Assembly (NCBI GenBank): GCA_022837485.1
Contig: JALHHH010000003.1
Span: 26,092 to 90,091 of the forward strand
Length of the DNA stretch: 64,000 nt
DNA from: Bacteroidales bacterium
GTDB lineage: Bacteria; Bacteroidota; Bacteroidia; Bacteroidales; Lentimicrobiaceae
Direction of reading: 5' to 3'
Below are positions 34,928-45,407 of the stretch, piece by piece. Below the pieces are notes generated by a model. That model was not told the DNA's origin, did no database searches, and saw only the letters and a program-made list of their open reading frames with translations. The first letter of the stretch is position 1. Every line of letters starts with the position of its first letter. A program made the position numbers and the translations under genes.

Positions 34928-37900
34928 TTATTTGGTCAGGAACACCTTGCGACTGGTAATTCCGTCGTTGCCGGTAAAGGAAACGATCACCATACCCGAC
35001 GGAAGTTGTCCGGCTTGAATGATGTGGCGGGTAGTCCCTGAGATCCTGGTTTCGTAGAGCGTTTTGCCTTGCAGACCGTAAATCCGAGCTTCGCCGCTGA
35101 GGGCTGCAGGCGCACTGATTACGATGTCGGTTCCGGATGCATAGATGCTTACGCCGGTAGCAGCTGGATTTTCAACTACACCAACCGTTCCGGTAAACAG
35201 CCTGAAACGCAGGGGATCGTCGTCCGCTTCTGCGGTAAAGGAATATTCCGGGGTTTCGGTCAGGTTGTGAATTGTGCCTGTTTTCTGATCGTGCAGAAAG
35301 AGCAGTGCGCCCGGATATACATTGCTGAAGCTTGCTGAAAAGGTGAATTCCGAGGCATCGTTTTTCACAAATCCAAGGGGAATAACGGTACCGCTGAGCA
35401 CTTCAGGCAGGGTACTGAGCGACAGCTTTTCGCCGCCGGCAAGGCTGTATAGTTCCGGAGCAAGTCCTTTGAGGAAGCGCGAATCCATACCGTTGTCGTA
35501 ACCTTCGGTACTTACCGGATTTACAGCTATAACAGTGCGCTGATTCGTTTCATATTGTGCTTCGGAAACGCTGATGTCAATAACCTTATCGGGAATTGCA
35601 GTTCCACCATGCTGTTCGTGCGTGCGGTGTTCCGGATCAATCATAAATGAAACGGATTCAGATCCGGCAGGTTGCACGGCTATGCCTGACATCGCCGGGA
35701 TTGTTGCTCCGGGCATCATATCGGCAAATGAGCCGGTTGCCGGGTTCCAAAGCTTGGCTATGGGAGCCAGAGCACTGCCCGTTGCATCCCAGTGGAGGGC
35801 TGCGGTGTACGGATTACCGAGCAAATACCAGCCGTTGCCGGTATTGTCCAGTTCAAGTTCAACGGGTGCAACCCTGAGGACACCCTTAAAATTACGGATT
35901 CCGTCTTCATCAAACCCGGCGAGGTATGCCTTTCCATCCAGGAAACCTGTTTCAAACACAGGATTCCATTCTCCGTTGTCCTGACGGGCACTTATCCATG
36001 AAGCGCTTGCTTCATCCCAGGCTGCCAGTGCATCGTTTGCACCAATAATTGCTGGTTCGAAGGTCTGTGCATATACCGGTGAGGAGATCAGCACACAATT
36101 CAGGAGTCCCTGAGCCTGGGTGCTGAAATATTCAACGGTTGCCTGAACATCATAACTGTGGTGAATCAGGCTTGCATTTCCGGTTTCATCGGCCTGCAGC
36201 AGTATGGCAGTTGCATCGTTTGCATTGATAAGTTCTCCACTGATTGTAACCCTGGCATCGGGTGCAAGAATGAGCATTCCGCCTGGCTGGATGTGAATAC
36301 CCTCCAGCTCCGTTTCACCGTCAATCACGGGGGTGTTTGCAGATGGCATGATGATGGCCGTTTCACCGGATCCGGGCACTCCGGTGCGCCAGTTTCCGGA
36401 CTGATTCCATCGATGGTCTGTCAGACCGGTCCAGTAATTGGATGCAGGAGCCATGGAAATGTTATCAACGGCGACCGGCTGGTCTGCGGCACCTCTGGCG
36501 ACAAATGCCAGACGGATAACGCTACCGGCAAATTCATCCATATTCAGGATGATCATTCGCTCAAACAGGTTGGATGATGCCTCATGCGAATAAACGGTAT
36601 AGATGGTATTCCAGCTGCCTTCCGATAAAATAGAAACATAGAAATCCGGAGCGTCAGCGCCACCAGTGTGATAAAGCCTAAACGCAAGATCGGTCTGATC
36701 GTCAGCAGGCAGCATTAGTTCACCAGAAACCAGCCATTGGTAATTTTCACCGTCATTCTGAACAACGGCTGATCCTTCACCTTCGTAGATATACTGCTGT
36801 CCGTTGCCTCCGAATGAATCGGGAGTGCAAACAAACCAGGATTCGTCAGTAGCAGGTATAAGTCCGCCACCATTGAGCCCTCCGGCTGCTGCTGTATTCT
36901 CCATAACCTGCCAGCAGCCAAAGTCTTCCGCGAGCCCTTCAAACGCTTCATCCCATGGCACTTCAGCATAACACAACGTAGTAAATGCAGCAGGTCCGGC
37001 CCAGACACTTGGATCGTCTTCCGTGCAGCTACCCCGCACATAGAGATCGTAACCTGTTCCCGGTTCCAACCCGTTGATTGCTGTAAAAGTATCGGCAATG
37101 CCGCTGAGCAGGGTTCCCGATCCGGGTTCAAAACCGGAAAGGCCGTATTCGATATCCCATAAGGAGGCCGGAGCAACGGCATCCCATGAAACGTAGGCAG
37201 TACCGGAGTTAATTTCACTTACCGCTATGTTTTCAGGAGGGAAGCAGGTTACGGGTACTTCAATAAGGAAGTCATCCACAAACAGGCTGTTGCCGTTTTC
37301 GCTTACCCCTCTCAGGATTATGTAGGTCATTTTATTTTTATACGATGCCGGAAGTGTGAATATATACTGTGACCAGCCTTCTTTTTCTGCAACGGGTTCG
37401 AGTGTACGCGAGCGGTGAATGGTACCAAGCTGTGTGGCAAAGCCGGTGGTGGGAGTAATATTGGCAAACACATCCACACGGTCGGCAATGCCGGCTGAAG
37501 CGGTATCGCGGTACAACCAGAAGCTTACCTCATAATCTTCGCCGCCGAACATCACCGGAGGCGAAACAAGCAGGCCGGCGGTTCCTGCGGCATATTCATC
37601 GCTGTTGAAACGTGCCATGGCCTCTCCCGAATGCGGATAGCAATCCGGGTTCAGGCCTTCAATTTGCCTGTCCCAAAGCCCCGCACCCGTTCCGGCGCTC
37701 TTTTTATTCTCCCACGACAGGGGAGGAAACTCTTCGCCATCGAAGTCCTGCAGATATGGAAATTCCGTAATGGGGTCCTTGAGTGTGGTGGCATTGGCGG
37801 TAATACCCGGCGAATACTCGGGCACATCATTCAGTGAGAACGCTTTGTAATAGTATGCCGTATTGCTGCTGAGCCCCTGATGCAGGAACTGGTTTTCTCC

Positions 37901-39586
37901 GCCGATATACAAAACTGTACCGCCGCCTTCAATGGTGTCTCCGATTTCGTAAGGTTGTTCCTGAACAGGATTACCAATTTCAGCAGTTGAACTCCATACG
38001 ATCATAACGTCGTCGTTTTCGGAATTCTTCACCCAGCTGAGGTTTACCGATGTATGATCCGTAGCCAGGGCTGTGAAAGCCAGGGGATCATTTACCAGAA
38101 TCATCTGATCCAGGGTAGCCAGCAGTGCCTGATGCGCATTCAGACGCCCGGTGCCAAGTTGTCCGGTATATCCGGGATTCAGGGCATAATGATCATCGGT
38201 GCTGTTACGGATGATGTCGGCAACCTGCTCAGGGCTCAGCTGGCCATAAGCCAGTGAAATCATAAGTGCAGCTGTTCCTGAAACGTGAGGACAAGCCATG
38301 GAGGTACCCTGATAAAATCCGTAATTGCTGTTACGCCAGCAACTGAGCACACCGCGAGGGGTAACGCTGATGGTCTCTCCTCCCGGAGCTGACACATCCA
38401 CCCATGCACCGTAATTGGAATAATAAGAGCGTACATCCTGGTTGGTGGTTGCGGCTACGGCAAAAGTCCCGGAATAACATCCGGGATACCAGTTGCCGGT
38501 GGCATTGTCGTTACCTGCGGCAAAGATGGTGATTCCGCCGTCGACCATGGCGCTGCCGCCACCATTGACGTTGAAATAATCGATGGCATCCAGAACGCTC
38601 TGGTCGTAATAATTAACGTTTGTGTATCCCCACGAATTCTGTGAAATGGCTGCACCGTTATCGGCTGCATAAACAGGAGCATTCTGAAAACCTCCGCTCG
38701 ACCATCCCGAAAAAACCTGACAGCTCATCAGCCGAACCCCGTCGCCGGGACCGCTTCCGCCGGCCACGCCGGCGATACCAACACCGTTGTTGTTAACCCC
38801 TGCAACCGTACCTGCCACATGTGAGCCATGGTCGCCCGGACTTATATTCGGAGAGTTGTTGACAAAATTATAACCGATCCCTTCCCACATATTAGCTATC
38901 AGGTCGGGATGGGTATGCTGAATGCCCTCGTCGATTACTGCAACGATGACTTCCGGATTTCCGCGGGTGATCTCCCACGCTTCCGGCAGGTCGATGTCGC
39001 AGTCGGGGGTTCCTCCCTGCTGACCGGTATTGTGGTAGTGCCATTGTTCATTGTAGCGCGGGTCGTTGGGAGTCCATTCGGTACCCTTGAAGCTGAAACC
39101 CTCCGGTAAGCCTTTTGGCTGAGCCATGTGTACCGGGACTTTTACGTATTCCGGTTCTGCAATTTCAATATCGGAAACGGAAGCATACTCCCTGACCAAA
39201 GCTTTCACATCCAGGGTGCTGTCGAAATGAAGAGTATACCAGAGATGAAATCCCCATGCACGGTGACGTGCTTCAAATTCGGACCTGAAAGCTCCGGAGG
39301 AAAAGGTCTTTCCGAAACCCGATACCTGGTAACGTTCGTTGATTCTGTCGATGGCATCGATTCCAAATTGAACAATTCCGCGTGCATCAACGGTAACAGG
39401 GGAAGCATCGAGCCGGCGGGTATGGTTTTCGTTCAGCTTTATCTTTAAAATTCCCTTGTGATAGGCAGATTCGGGCACCGACTCCAGGTCGATGGGAGGT
39501 CGTTCTCCCCTTTTTACCCTGTAAACCTCCTGGGCAACAGCCTGATTAAGCATCAGGGCTGAAATCAGCATAAGTAAAATTCGCAT
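34928..39586 (-). CDS. T9SS-secreted subtilisin-like S8 protease
   Basis: This 1552-aa extracellular protease starts at ATG 39586, where the signal peptide MRILLMLISALMLNQAVAQ begins; the open frame extends 23 codons further without looking like a signal. Residues about 25-200 are a propeptide. The S8 domain (about 205-495) has Asp in VIVAVIDEGIQHTHPDL, His in GDHGSHVAGTVAG and Ser in GTSMACPHVSG. Fn3 and jelly-roll domains follow (LPYLQDFDGEEFPPLSWENK style; EVSFWLY; second Fn3 near AYVSWDAVAP). The stalk module (GWYLLGNPYTAALHWDA, LKGLAPELYS, PLGFVKNDASEF) precedes a C-terminal T9SS sorting domain. A possible -7 element (TAATTTAG) is at 39720-39727. It probably degrades extracellular protein. 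Confidence 0.93.
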   Translation of the reverse strand: MRILLMLISALMLNQAVAQEVYRVKRGERPPIDLESVPESAYHKGILKIKLNENHTRRLDASPVTVDARGIVQFGIDAIDRINERYQVSGFGKTFSSGAFRSEFEARHRAWGFHLWYTLHFDSTLDVKALVREYASVSDIEIAEPEYVKVPVHMAQPKGLPEGFSFKGTEWTPNDPRYNEQWHYHNTGQQGGTPDCDIDLPEAWEITRGNPEVIVAVIDEGIQHTHPDLIANMWEGIGYNFVNNSPNISPGDHGSHVAGTVAGVNNNGVGIAGVAGGSGPGDGVRLMSCQVFSGWSSGGFQNAPVYAADNGAAISQNSWGYTNVNYYDQSVLDAIDYFNVNGGGSAMVDGGITIFAAGNDNATGNWYPGCYSGTFAVAATTNQDVRSYYSNYGAWVDVSAPGGETISVTPRGVLSCWRNSNYGFYQGTSMACPHVSGTAALMISLAYGQLSPEQVADIIRNSTDDHYALNPGYTGQLGTGRLNAHQALLATLDQMILVNDPLAFTALATDHTSVNLSWVKNSENDDVMIVWSSTAEIGNPVQEQPYEIGDTIEGGGTVLYIGGENQFLHQGLSSNTAYYYKAFSLNDVPEYSPGITANATTLKDPITEFPYLQDFDGEEFPPLSWENKKSAGTGAGLWDRQIEGLNPDCYPHSGEAMARFNSDEYAAGTAGLLVSPPVMFGGEDYEVSFWLYRDTASAGIADRVDVFANITPTTGFATQLGTIHRSRTLEPVAEKEGWSQYIFTLPASYKNKMTYIILRGVSENGNSLFVDDFLIEVPVTCFPPENIAVSEINSGTAYVSWDAVAPASLWDIEYGLSGFEPGSGTLLSGIADTFTAINGLEPGTGYDLYVRGSCTEDDPSVWAGPAAFTTLCYAEVPWDEAFEGLAEDFGCWQVMENTAAAGGLNGGGLIPATDESWFVCTPDSFGGNGQQYIYEGEGSAVVQNDGENYQWLVSGELMLPADDQTDLAFRLYHTGGADAPDFYVSILSEGSWNTIYTVYSHEASSNLFERMIILNMDEFAGSVIRLAFVARGAADQPVAVDNISMAPASNYWTGLTDHRWNQSGNWRTGVPGSGETAIIMPSANTPVIDGETELEGIHIQPGGMLILAPDARVTISGELINANDATAILLQADETGNASLIHHSYDVQATVEYFSTQAQGLLNCVLISSPVYAQTFEPAIIGANDALAAWDEASASWISARQDNGEWNPVFETGFLDGKAYLAGFDEDGIRNFKGVLRVAPVELELDNTGNGWYLLGNPYTAALHWDATGSALAPIAKLWNPATGSFADMMPGATIPAMSGIAVQPAGSESVSFMIDPEHRTHEQHGGTAIPDKVIDISVSEAQYETNQRTVIAVNPVSTEGYDNGMDSRFLKGLAPELYSLAGGEKLSLSTLPEVLSGTVIPLGFVKNDASEFTFSASFSNVYPGALLFLHDQKTGTIHNLTETPEYSFTAEADDDPLRFRLFTGTVGVVENPAATGVSIYASGTDIVISAPAALSGEARIYGLQGKTLYETRISGTTRHIIQAGQLPSGMVIVSFTGNDGITSRKVFLTK

Positions 39587-40065
39587 GACAATATATGGTT
39601 TAATTAATTTTTCCTGTTGAATCCGGGCAATCCTCCGGCCTGCTGCGACCGGCATCCGGCTGTAGCATTCCGTTGTGAGACTGATGATGGGGATAACTTC
39701 CGAAATTCAGCGTGCGGCTGCTAAATTATAATAAATCTAAATATCTGCCTAACAAATCCTGAAATCCTTTTACCATTATTATCCTAACATCCTGTTTATG
39801 TGTCGATAAGGATATTGAAGACATCGTTACCGCCGCAAAGTACACAATTGTAACCAATACCAGTTTTATAACCTCTTTCAACAAACACTGTACCGGCCAA
39901 TACGGTAAATTAGCAAGCTTTTCCAACCGCACCAGACGGCTTTTTATTACTGTACCGGTGGCGTTTTGGGGGGGATGCCAAATAATCTCCTTTGCGGGAT
40001 GAAAGGCATCAAACACTAATGCCAGTTTCTTGTTATTCAAATAACCAACCAATTATTAGCCGACC
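39587..40065. other. Divergent promoter region, no gene seen
   Basis: This 479-bp gap separates the subtilisin and DUF255 genes. Its left half (39719-39760) is AT-rich and contains the possible subtilisin promoter. A minus open frame at 39726-40052 has no family features. No clear element was found for the plus gene. Confidence 0.4.
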
Positions 40066-42069
40066 ATGCCCAACCGTCTTATTAACGAAAGCAGCCCGTA
40101 TCTTCTGCAGCATGCCAACAATCCCGTCGACTGGTTCCCTTATGGTGAAGAAGCGTTTGCCGAAGCCAGAAACAGCAACCGACCAGTACTGATTAGCATA
40201 GGGTATTCGGCTTGTCACTGGTGCCATGTAATGGAACACGAGAGCTTCAGCAAACCGGAAATTGCAGAAGTAATGAACCGCCTTTTTGTTTGTATTAAAG
40301 TGGATCGGGAAGAAAGGCCGGATGTGGATCAGGTATATATGAATGCTGTGCAACTACTTCACAACAGCGGCGGCTGGCCTCTCAACTGTTTTGCGCTTCC
40401 CGACGGACGACCTTTCTGGGGCGGCACTTACTTCCGGCCATCGCAGTGGACCGATCTGCTGGAACAAATTTCAGACCTGTACCATAAAAACCGGAATGAA
40501 ATAGAACAACAGGCAAAGCGCCTCCGCGAAGGCATTGAGGGGCTCAGTCTTATCGAACGTATTGGAGATGAAGATGCCGACCGGCATCAACTTGCAAAAG
40601 ATGCTTATGAACAGCTTGCCCATCGGTTCGATGAGAACCGGGGCGGACTGATTGGTGCACCGAAATTTCCCATGCCTGTGGTCTGGGAATTTGTGCTTCG
40701 CAGCCACATGCTGATGAAACAACCCGGAGCACTTGATCATCTGAAACTGACCATCGATCATATGTCGAGGGGTGGCATCTTTGATCAGGCAGGAGGCGGC
40801 TTCTGCCGCTACAGCACCGACGCCGGATGGAAGGTGCCGCATTTCGAAAAGATGCTGTACGACAATGCCCAGATGGTATCGCTTATTTCGGGTTTGTATC
40901 GGGCCACCGGCGATGAAAATCTGTCGGTTCTCATGCACCGCACGCTCGCTTTCGTGGAGCGGGAACTAACTTCTCCCGAAGGAGCTTTTTACGCAGCACT
41001 GGATGCCGACAGCGAGGGAGAAGAAGGAAAATTTTACGTTTGGACAAAGGATGAAATAATACAACTGCTGCCGGAATACGGGGAGCTGCTTTGCGAATAC
41101 TGGGGCATTGGCGAGGAAGGAGTATGGGAAAAAGGCAAAAACATCCTTATCCGTCCGCTGACCGACGAGGTATTTGCCTCCCGTCAGCATCTCAGCGCAG
41201 AAGAATTGAAACAACTTGTTCGTATGGCTGCGGGAGTGCTGCTCAGTCACCGCAACCAGCGCGTACGGCCCGGACTCGACGACAAAGTGCTTGCTTCGTG
41301 GAATGGCCTGATGATTAAGGCATATGCAGCAGCCTACAGAGCTACCGGACAACACTCGTACATGAATGCCGCGCTGAAAGCCGCACGTTTTATAAAAACA
41401 GCAATGATTCAGCCCGGAGGCAGCATCCTTCGCTCCTGGAAAAACGGAACGGCACGAATAAACGGTGTACTCCCCGACTATGCTTTTCTTGCCGATGCCT
41501 TCACAGAGTTGTACCAGATATGCTTTGATGAGCAGTGGCTGTTTGACGCCCGTGAACTGACAGACTATGCAATCGATCATTTTTCCGATCCCGAAACCGG
41601 GCTTTTCTGGTATACTTCCGTAAGCAACGGCAATGATCCCGGGCTTATACCTGTTCTGGATACTTCCGATGGGGTTGAGCCCTCGGGCAATGCCGTTATG
41701 GCCGGCACACTGCTGTATCTCGGGCATTTCTTTAGCGACGGCACGTACATCGGACGGGCCGGCAAAATGGCAAATTTGCTAAGCTACCGCATGGCATCCT
41801 ATCCTTCGGCATATGCCCGCTGGGCATCGGTAACCGCTGAAATTGCACATGAAATCACAACCCTGATAATAACAGGTCCCGATGCTCTTAACCAGGCCCG
41901 TGAATTCATGAAAAAAACAGCCCCGGGCACCCTGCTGGCTGCTTCAACAGGTGAAAGCCGGCTGCCTGTCTTCTCCAGCCGCTTCCGCGACGGCGAAACA
42001 CTGTTTTACCAGTGCCGTGGGAATGTTTGCCTGGAACCGGTAAATGCACCTGCCCTTGTTAAACTTTAA
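40066..42069 (+). CDS. YyaL/SSP411-type thioredoxin-fold and six-hairpin protein (DUF255)
   Basis: This 667-aa protein opens with MPNRLINESSPYLLQHANNP, the strict start of the DUF255 family. Residues about 1-160 have a thioredoxin fold with the unusual CHWC site in GYSACHWCHVMEHESF. Residues about 180-660 form an alpha/alpha barrel like N-acylglucosamine 2-epimerases: GGFCRYSTDAGWKVPHFEKM, DSEGEEGKFYVW and LDDKVLASWNGLMIKAYAAA. No signal peptide is present, so it is cytoplasmic. The family is widespread, but its reaction is not established; a redox-dependent sugar or nucleotide enzyme has been suggested. It ends in a bidirectional terminator and has no operon partner. Confidence 0.95.
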   Translation: MPNRLINESSPYLLQHANNPVDWFPYGEEAFAEARNSNRPVLISIGYSACHWCHVMEHESFSKPEIAEVMNRLFVCIKVDREERPDVDQVYMNAVQLLHNSGGWPLNCFALPDGRPFWGGTYFRPSQWTDLLEQISDLYHKNRNEIEQQAKRLREGIEGLSLIERIGDEDADRHQLAKDAYEQLAHRFDENRGGLIGAPKFPMPVVWEFVLRSHMLMKQPGALDHLKLTIDHMSRGGIFDQAGGGFCRYSTDAGWKVPHFEKMLYDNAQMVSLISGLYRATGDENLSVLMHRTLAFVERELTSPEGAFYAALDADSEGEEGKFYVWTKDEIIQLLPEYGELLCEYWGIGEEGVWEKGKNILIRPLTDEVFASRQHLSAEELKQLVRMAAGVLLSHRNQRVRPGLDDKVLASWNGLMIKAYAAAYRATGQHSYMNAALKAARFIKTAMIQPGGSILRSWKNGTARINGVLPDYAFLADAFTELYQICFDEQWLFDARELTDYAIDHFSDPETGLFWYTSVSNGNDPGLIPVLDTSDGVEPSGNAVMAGTLLYLGHFFSDGTYIGRAGKMANLLSYRMASYPSAYARWASVTAEIAHEITTLIITGPDALNQAREFMKKTAPGTLLAASTGESRLPVFSSRFRDGETLFYQCRGNVCLEPVNAPALVKL

Positions 42070-42156
42070 TCCCTGCCTGATACAACACTTCCGGCGTGGA
42101 TTTATTCGGTTTTGCCGTACTCTGTTCCCCCGATTCTGCTTGTTCCGATGAAACGT

Positions 42157-42196
42157 TAAGGCCGTTTTTGCGTATACCTGCACAAAAACGGCCTTA
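42157..42196. terminator. Bidirectional terminator between the DUF255 gene and btuG
   Basis: TAAGGCCGTTTTTG pairs perfectly with CAAAAACGGCCTTA around a 12-nt loop, between convergent genes. A short TTTCT follows on the plus strand. Confidence 0.8.
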
Positions 42197-42265
42197 TTTC
42201 TCAGAATATGGGAAGCAAATTCTTTATCAAGCGAATCCGGTATAACTTAACACGCGCTATACCTT

Positions 42266-43363
42266 TCAGGGAGTTACAGTTATCGTTCGGTTAAGGAAGG
42301 CAAACACGGCAGGATTGATTCCTGCGTTAAAGGTAAACTGCCGTTCGCCACGGTTGTTGAACACATGAATCTTGCCGGTACCGGTAAAATCCATAACATC
42401 CGCCACATACACCAATTTTGAAACCGGATCGGCGGCAATTCCGTAAACGGTTTTCACTTCCGAGCCATCGGTGATAAACGAAGGGGTAATAAGTGTTTCG
42501 TCTTTGACATTAATCATCAGGATGGTGCTGGTACCGGTGAACCAGTTGTAGTTATACACATAGGCCGTATCCCCGGCGATCGAAAAATTCAGCGCCTCGA
42601 AGGTCTCAAAGGTGTGTTTCACCTCTCCGCTGACGGCATCCAGTACCATCAGACGGCCGGGAATATCGCTGTAGTTTCCACGGGCAATAAGGTAGAGATC
42701 GCCGTAGCTGTCCGGAGCCATAACGTATGGATTTACTCCTGCAGTAACCTGACGCTCCTCGGTAAGGGAAACCGGATCGATCACCGAAAGCGTATTGTTA
42801 TAATCGGGGAAATTTAGGCCGCCGGAGTTTGAAACCCAAACTTTTCCGCCGGCAACGGCAATCCCATCGGGATTCGGGCCTGCGACGATATCGGTAACAA
42901 CCGTAAGGGTGGTGGTATCTATTACGGCAACGGTTCCGTCGAAGCAGCAGACAAAAGCATGTTTGCCATGAAAAGCAATCTTGCGGGGCTGCCGGGCAAC
43001 GGTTTCATTAAACAGAGGTATTTGCTTCAGGCTTTTTCCTGTAGAGGCATCCATCACTTCAACCTGACTCGAAACGTTAACTACGGCATACAGTTTACTT
43101 CCGTAAATCGCAAGATCGCTTCCGGTATCGCCCAGCCCCCTGCCGTTTTGCTGCATAAAGATATCGGCCGATACCAGTGAATCTTCAAAAGTAAATCGCG
43201 TAACGGAGGCATTGTTTCCGTTAAAAACGCCCTCATTCAGCACGTAAACGCCCTGACTTCGTACCAGCGTATCCTGGGTTGCGGGTTTGTCGTCGGGCTC
43301 TTCGGTACATGAAACGCTCATCAGAACCAGTGGAATCATCATTCCCAAAAGCAATCTTTTCAT
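42266..43363 (-). CDS. btuG: BtuG-like surface cobalamin-binding beta-propeller lipoprotein
   Basis: This 365-aa lipoprotein has a lipobox (LVLMSVSC) followed by an acidic TEEPDDKP stretch, as expected for surface-exported Bacteroidota lipoproteins. The rest is a seven-bladed YncE/DUF5074-type propeller; blade motifs include SVTRFTFEDSLV, VEVMDASTGKSLKQIPLF, VAVIDTTTLTVVTDIVAGPN and RLMVLDAVSGEVKHTFETFE. In gut Bacteroides, BtuG caps BtuB and binds vitamin B12 with very high affinity. The neighbouring btuB gene and upstream B12 riboswitch support the same role. It is the last gene of the operon, 41 bp after btuB. Sequence identity to known BtuG cannot be judged here. Confidence 0.8.
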   Translation of the reverse strand: MKRLLLGMMIPLVLMSVSCTEEPDDKPATQDTLVRSQGVYVLNEGVFNGNNASVTRFTFEDSLVSADIFMQQNGRGLGDTGSDLAIYGSKLYAVVNVSSQVEVMDASTGKSLKQIPLFNETVARQPRKIAFHGKHAFVCCFDGTVAVIDTTTLTVVTDIVAGPNPDGIAVAGGKVWVSNSGGLNFPDYNNTLSVIDPVSLTEERQVTAGVNPYVMAPDSYGDLYLIARGNYSDIPGRLMVLDAVSGEVKHTFETFEALNFSIAGDTAYVYNYNWFTGTSTILMINVKDETLITPSFITDGSEVKTVYGIAADPVSKLVYVADVMDFTGTGKIHVFNNRGERQFTFNAGINPAVFAFLNRTITVTP

Positions 43364-43404
43364 TGGTGTAATTAGTTAGTTATTATTATATGGTGTGTTG
43401 GTTT

Positions 43405-45396
43405 TCAGAATTCAGCGACAATTGTGGCATAAAAACTCCGGCCGTTCATGGGGAATCCCCTTATGACTTCATATTGTTCATTCAGGATGTTTACGCCTTC
43501 TAATTTGATAGTGAGATTTAACCTTTTCAACGGCTGTTTCCAGGATACGGAGGCATCGTGAACATTCCATGCAGGAAGCCTGTTGGCCGTAATGTTCTCG
43601 CCCAGAGAATAACGGTGACTGTTATACAATGTATTGTAGCCCAGCATCAGACGATGGTGCTGTATGGAGAACATCCCCGAAATGGTATGAAAGGGTATAT
43701 AAGGAATCTGATGGCCGTAGACCGGACTTTCGGGATCGCTTTTATCCAGAGCCTGCTGGGCAGTATAGGCAGCGGAGAGCGATATGCTGGTGGTCTCGGC
43801 AGGATTTACGCGCACCAAAGCCTGAGCTTCAAGTCCGTTAGCCACAACCACACCCAGGTTCCGCATCGACCATATAAAAAGATTTCGGGTGGGGACGGCC
43901 ACGATCTTATTTCGAACGCGGTTGGCAAAAACATCGGTTATAAGCCTGGCTTCCAGGCGATTCCATTCCTTTTGCAGGATGATGCCCAGATTGATCTGGC
44001 TTACTTTTTCAGGCTCCAGCCGGGTATTTCCCGTAAGGTTGTAATACAGGTCGTGAAACGTTGGCATGCGGAAGGAGTTCTTAGCCATCAGTCGTATCCG
44101 TAACAGAGGATCGGAAGTAATGCGGGTTGAAAGGGAGAAAGAGGGTGTAAGAGATCCCTTCAGCCGGGTACTTTCGCCATCGCCGGCCGATTCGCGCACA
44201 CCGGTGGCAAGCACCTCCGCAGTGGCTTCGGTCCGCCGGCCGGCAGCATTCAGCGTTACAAGTCCCATTGCGGTTAATCGTGAAGGATCACCGTTGAGGT
44301 AACGGTCGGAACTCATTCGGTTGAATATCACATCCGCTGCAGCGCCCAGGCTGAAAACTTTAGAAAGGGGCCGCTTTGCCGATTGCGAACCGTACACTTC
44401 AACTTGTTTGTAGGTGTTATCGAGTCCACCCTGCTGGTTCAGGAATGCCGGATCGCGGTATCGAAGTCTGGCCGATGAAACGCTGATGCTGCTGAGCAGC
44501 CGTGTTTGCCCTTGTTTAAAGGAATATATTGCATTTCCCGAGAAATCGGCATTATCCATCCTTTGAGCCGACCAGGGGTTATAGTAAACCACCGCACCCG
44601 GAAGACCACGGCCGGAGGTGTAGAGCCATCCTTTTACCTTCAGCAGGGAGCTGTCGCTGAATGTTGTTTCGGTTCTAAGCCCCAGGTTCAATGCTTTCAC
44701 ATCCCCGTTGATCCGTTTCATCACGGTATCGGGCATTGAGCCGTTGCGCAGCAGAAATGGATAATCGCCCCGTGTCTGGCTGTAGTCGGCAGTTAACGCA
44801 ACGGCTGTACGTTTCAGGATTTTGCTGCTCAGGGTGACGAAAGGGTTATAGCTCCCGAAGGATCCGGCCCGGATTCCGGCTTTCACGCCCAAAGGAGCGG
44901 GATTGTTGTGAGGATCTGCGCTTTTGAAGCTGATCAGGCTTGCGGAGGCTGCCATGCGGGCCGGCCGGCAGTCGCCCCTCTCCTGTCCGCTCACCAGGTC
45001 TATGGCTTCCAGTTCACCAAGCGGTACCTTTCCCAGGTCGATCTGTCCGGAGGCTATATCGCTCATGGGCATACCGTCGACAAAAACAGCGGTATGATTG
45101 GCTCCCAGACTCCGGACGACAACGGTTTTGATGCCCCCAAGTCCGCCGTAATCGCGAACTGTAACCCCGGAAAGATGTCGCAGTACATCCGCTGCATTGC
45201 TTCCCGGCAGTGCCCTGAGCTCACGTATTCCGATCTGCCGCAGCGGGGATGCCGAGCGTACCGCATCTTCAGGCTTGCTGGCCTTCACCTCCACCCCTTG
45301 TATTGAGAGGGTATCGGTAACCGGCTGCTGACCATATACATGGATGCCCGTCCCGGCAAGGAAAAACAGAAAAACGGCACTCCGGAATATTTTCAT
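43405..45396 (-). CDS. btuB: TonB-dependent cobalamin receptor
   Basis: This outer-membrane TonB-dependent transporter has 663 residues from ATG 45396 (MKIFRSAVFLFFLAGTGIHV), which begins the signal peptide; the open frame extends 51 codons further into the upstream gene and was not used. After the TonB-box region (TDTLSIQGVEVKASKPED) comes the plug domain (RELRALPGSNAADVLRHLSG, VFVDGMPMSDIASG) and a 22-strand barrel ending in an aromatic strand (YATIVAEF). Cobalamin as substrate is inferred from the riboswitch, the BtuG neighbour and the BtuB-like plug. It begins 11 bp after the DUF6580 gene. Confidence 0.9.
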   Translation of the reverse strand: MKIFRSAVFLFFLAGTGIHVYGQQPVTDTLSIQGVEVKASKPEDAVRSASPLRQIGIRELRALPGSNAADVLRHLSGVTVRDYGGLGGIKTVVVRSLGANHTAVFVDGMPMSDIASGQIDLGKVPLGELEAIDLVSGQERGDCRPARMAASASLISFKSADPHNNPAPLGVKAGIRAGSFGSYNPFVTLSSKILKRTAVALTADYSQTRGDYPFLLRNGSMPDTVMKRINGDVKALNLGLRTETTFSDSSLLKVKGWLYTSGRGLPGAVVYYNPWSAQRMDNADFSGNAIYSFKQGQTRLLSSISVSSARLRYRDPAFLNQQGGLDNTYKQVEVYGSQSAKRPLSKVFSLGAAADVIFNRMSSDRYLNGDPSRLTAMGLVTLNAAGRRTEATAEVLATGVRESAGDGESTRLKGSLTPSFSLSTRITSDPLLRIRLMAKNSFRMPTFHDLYYNLTGNTRLEPEKVSQINLGIILQKEWNRLEARLITDVFANRVRNKIVAVPTRNLFIWSMRNLGVVVANGLEAQALVRVNPAETTSISLSAAYTAQQALDKSDPESPVYGHQIPYIPFHTISGMFSIQHHRLMLGYNTLYNSHRYSLGENITANRLPAWNVHDASVSWKQPLKRLNLTIKLEGVNILNEQYEVIRGFPMNGRSFYATIVAEF

Positions 45397-45407
45397 AACT
45401 GCACCAA

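Noticed and set aside
34928..39655. Longer start of the subtilisin gene at 39655
   Set aside because: The extra 23 residues are basic and lack a signal-peptide pattern; the ATG at 39586 begins a clear signal peptide.
39726..40052. Minus frame of 108 residues in the divergent promoter gap
   Set aside because: No family motif or start signal; it covers the likely promoter region.
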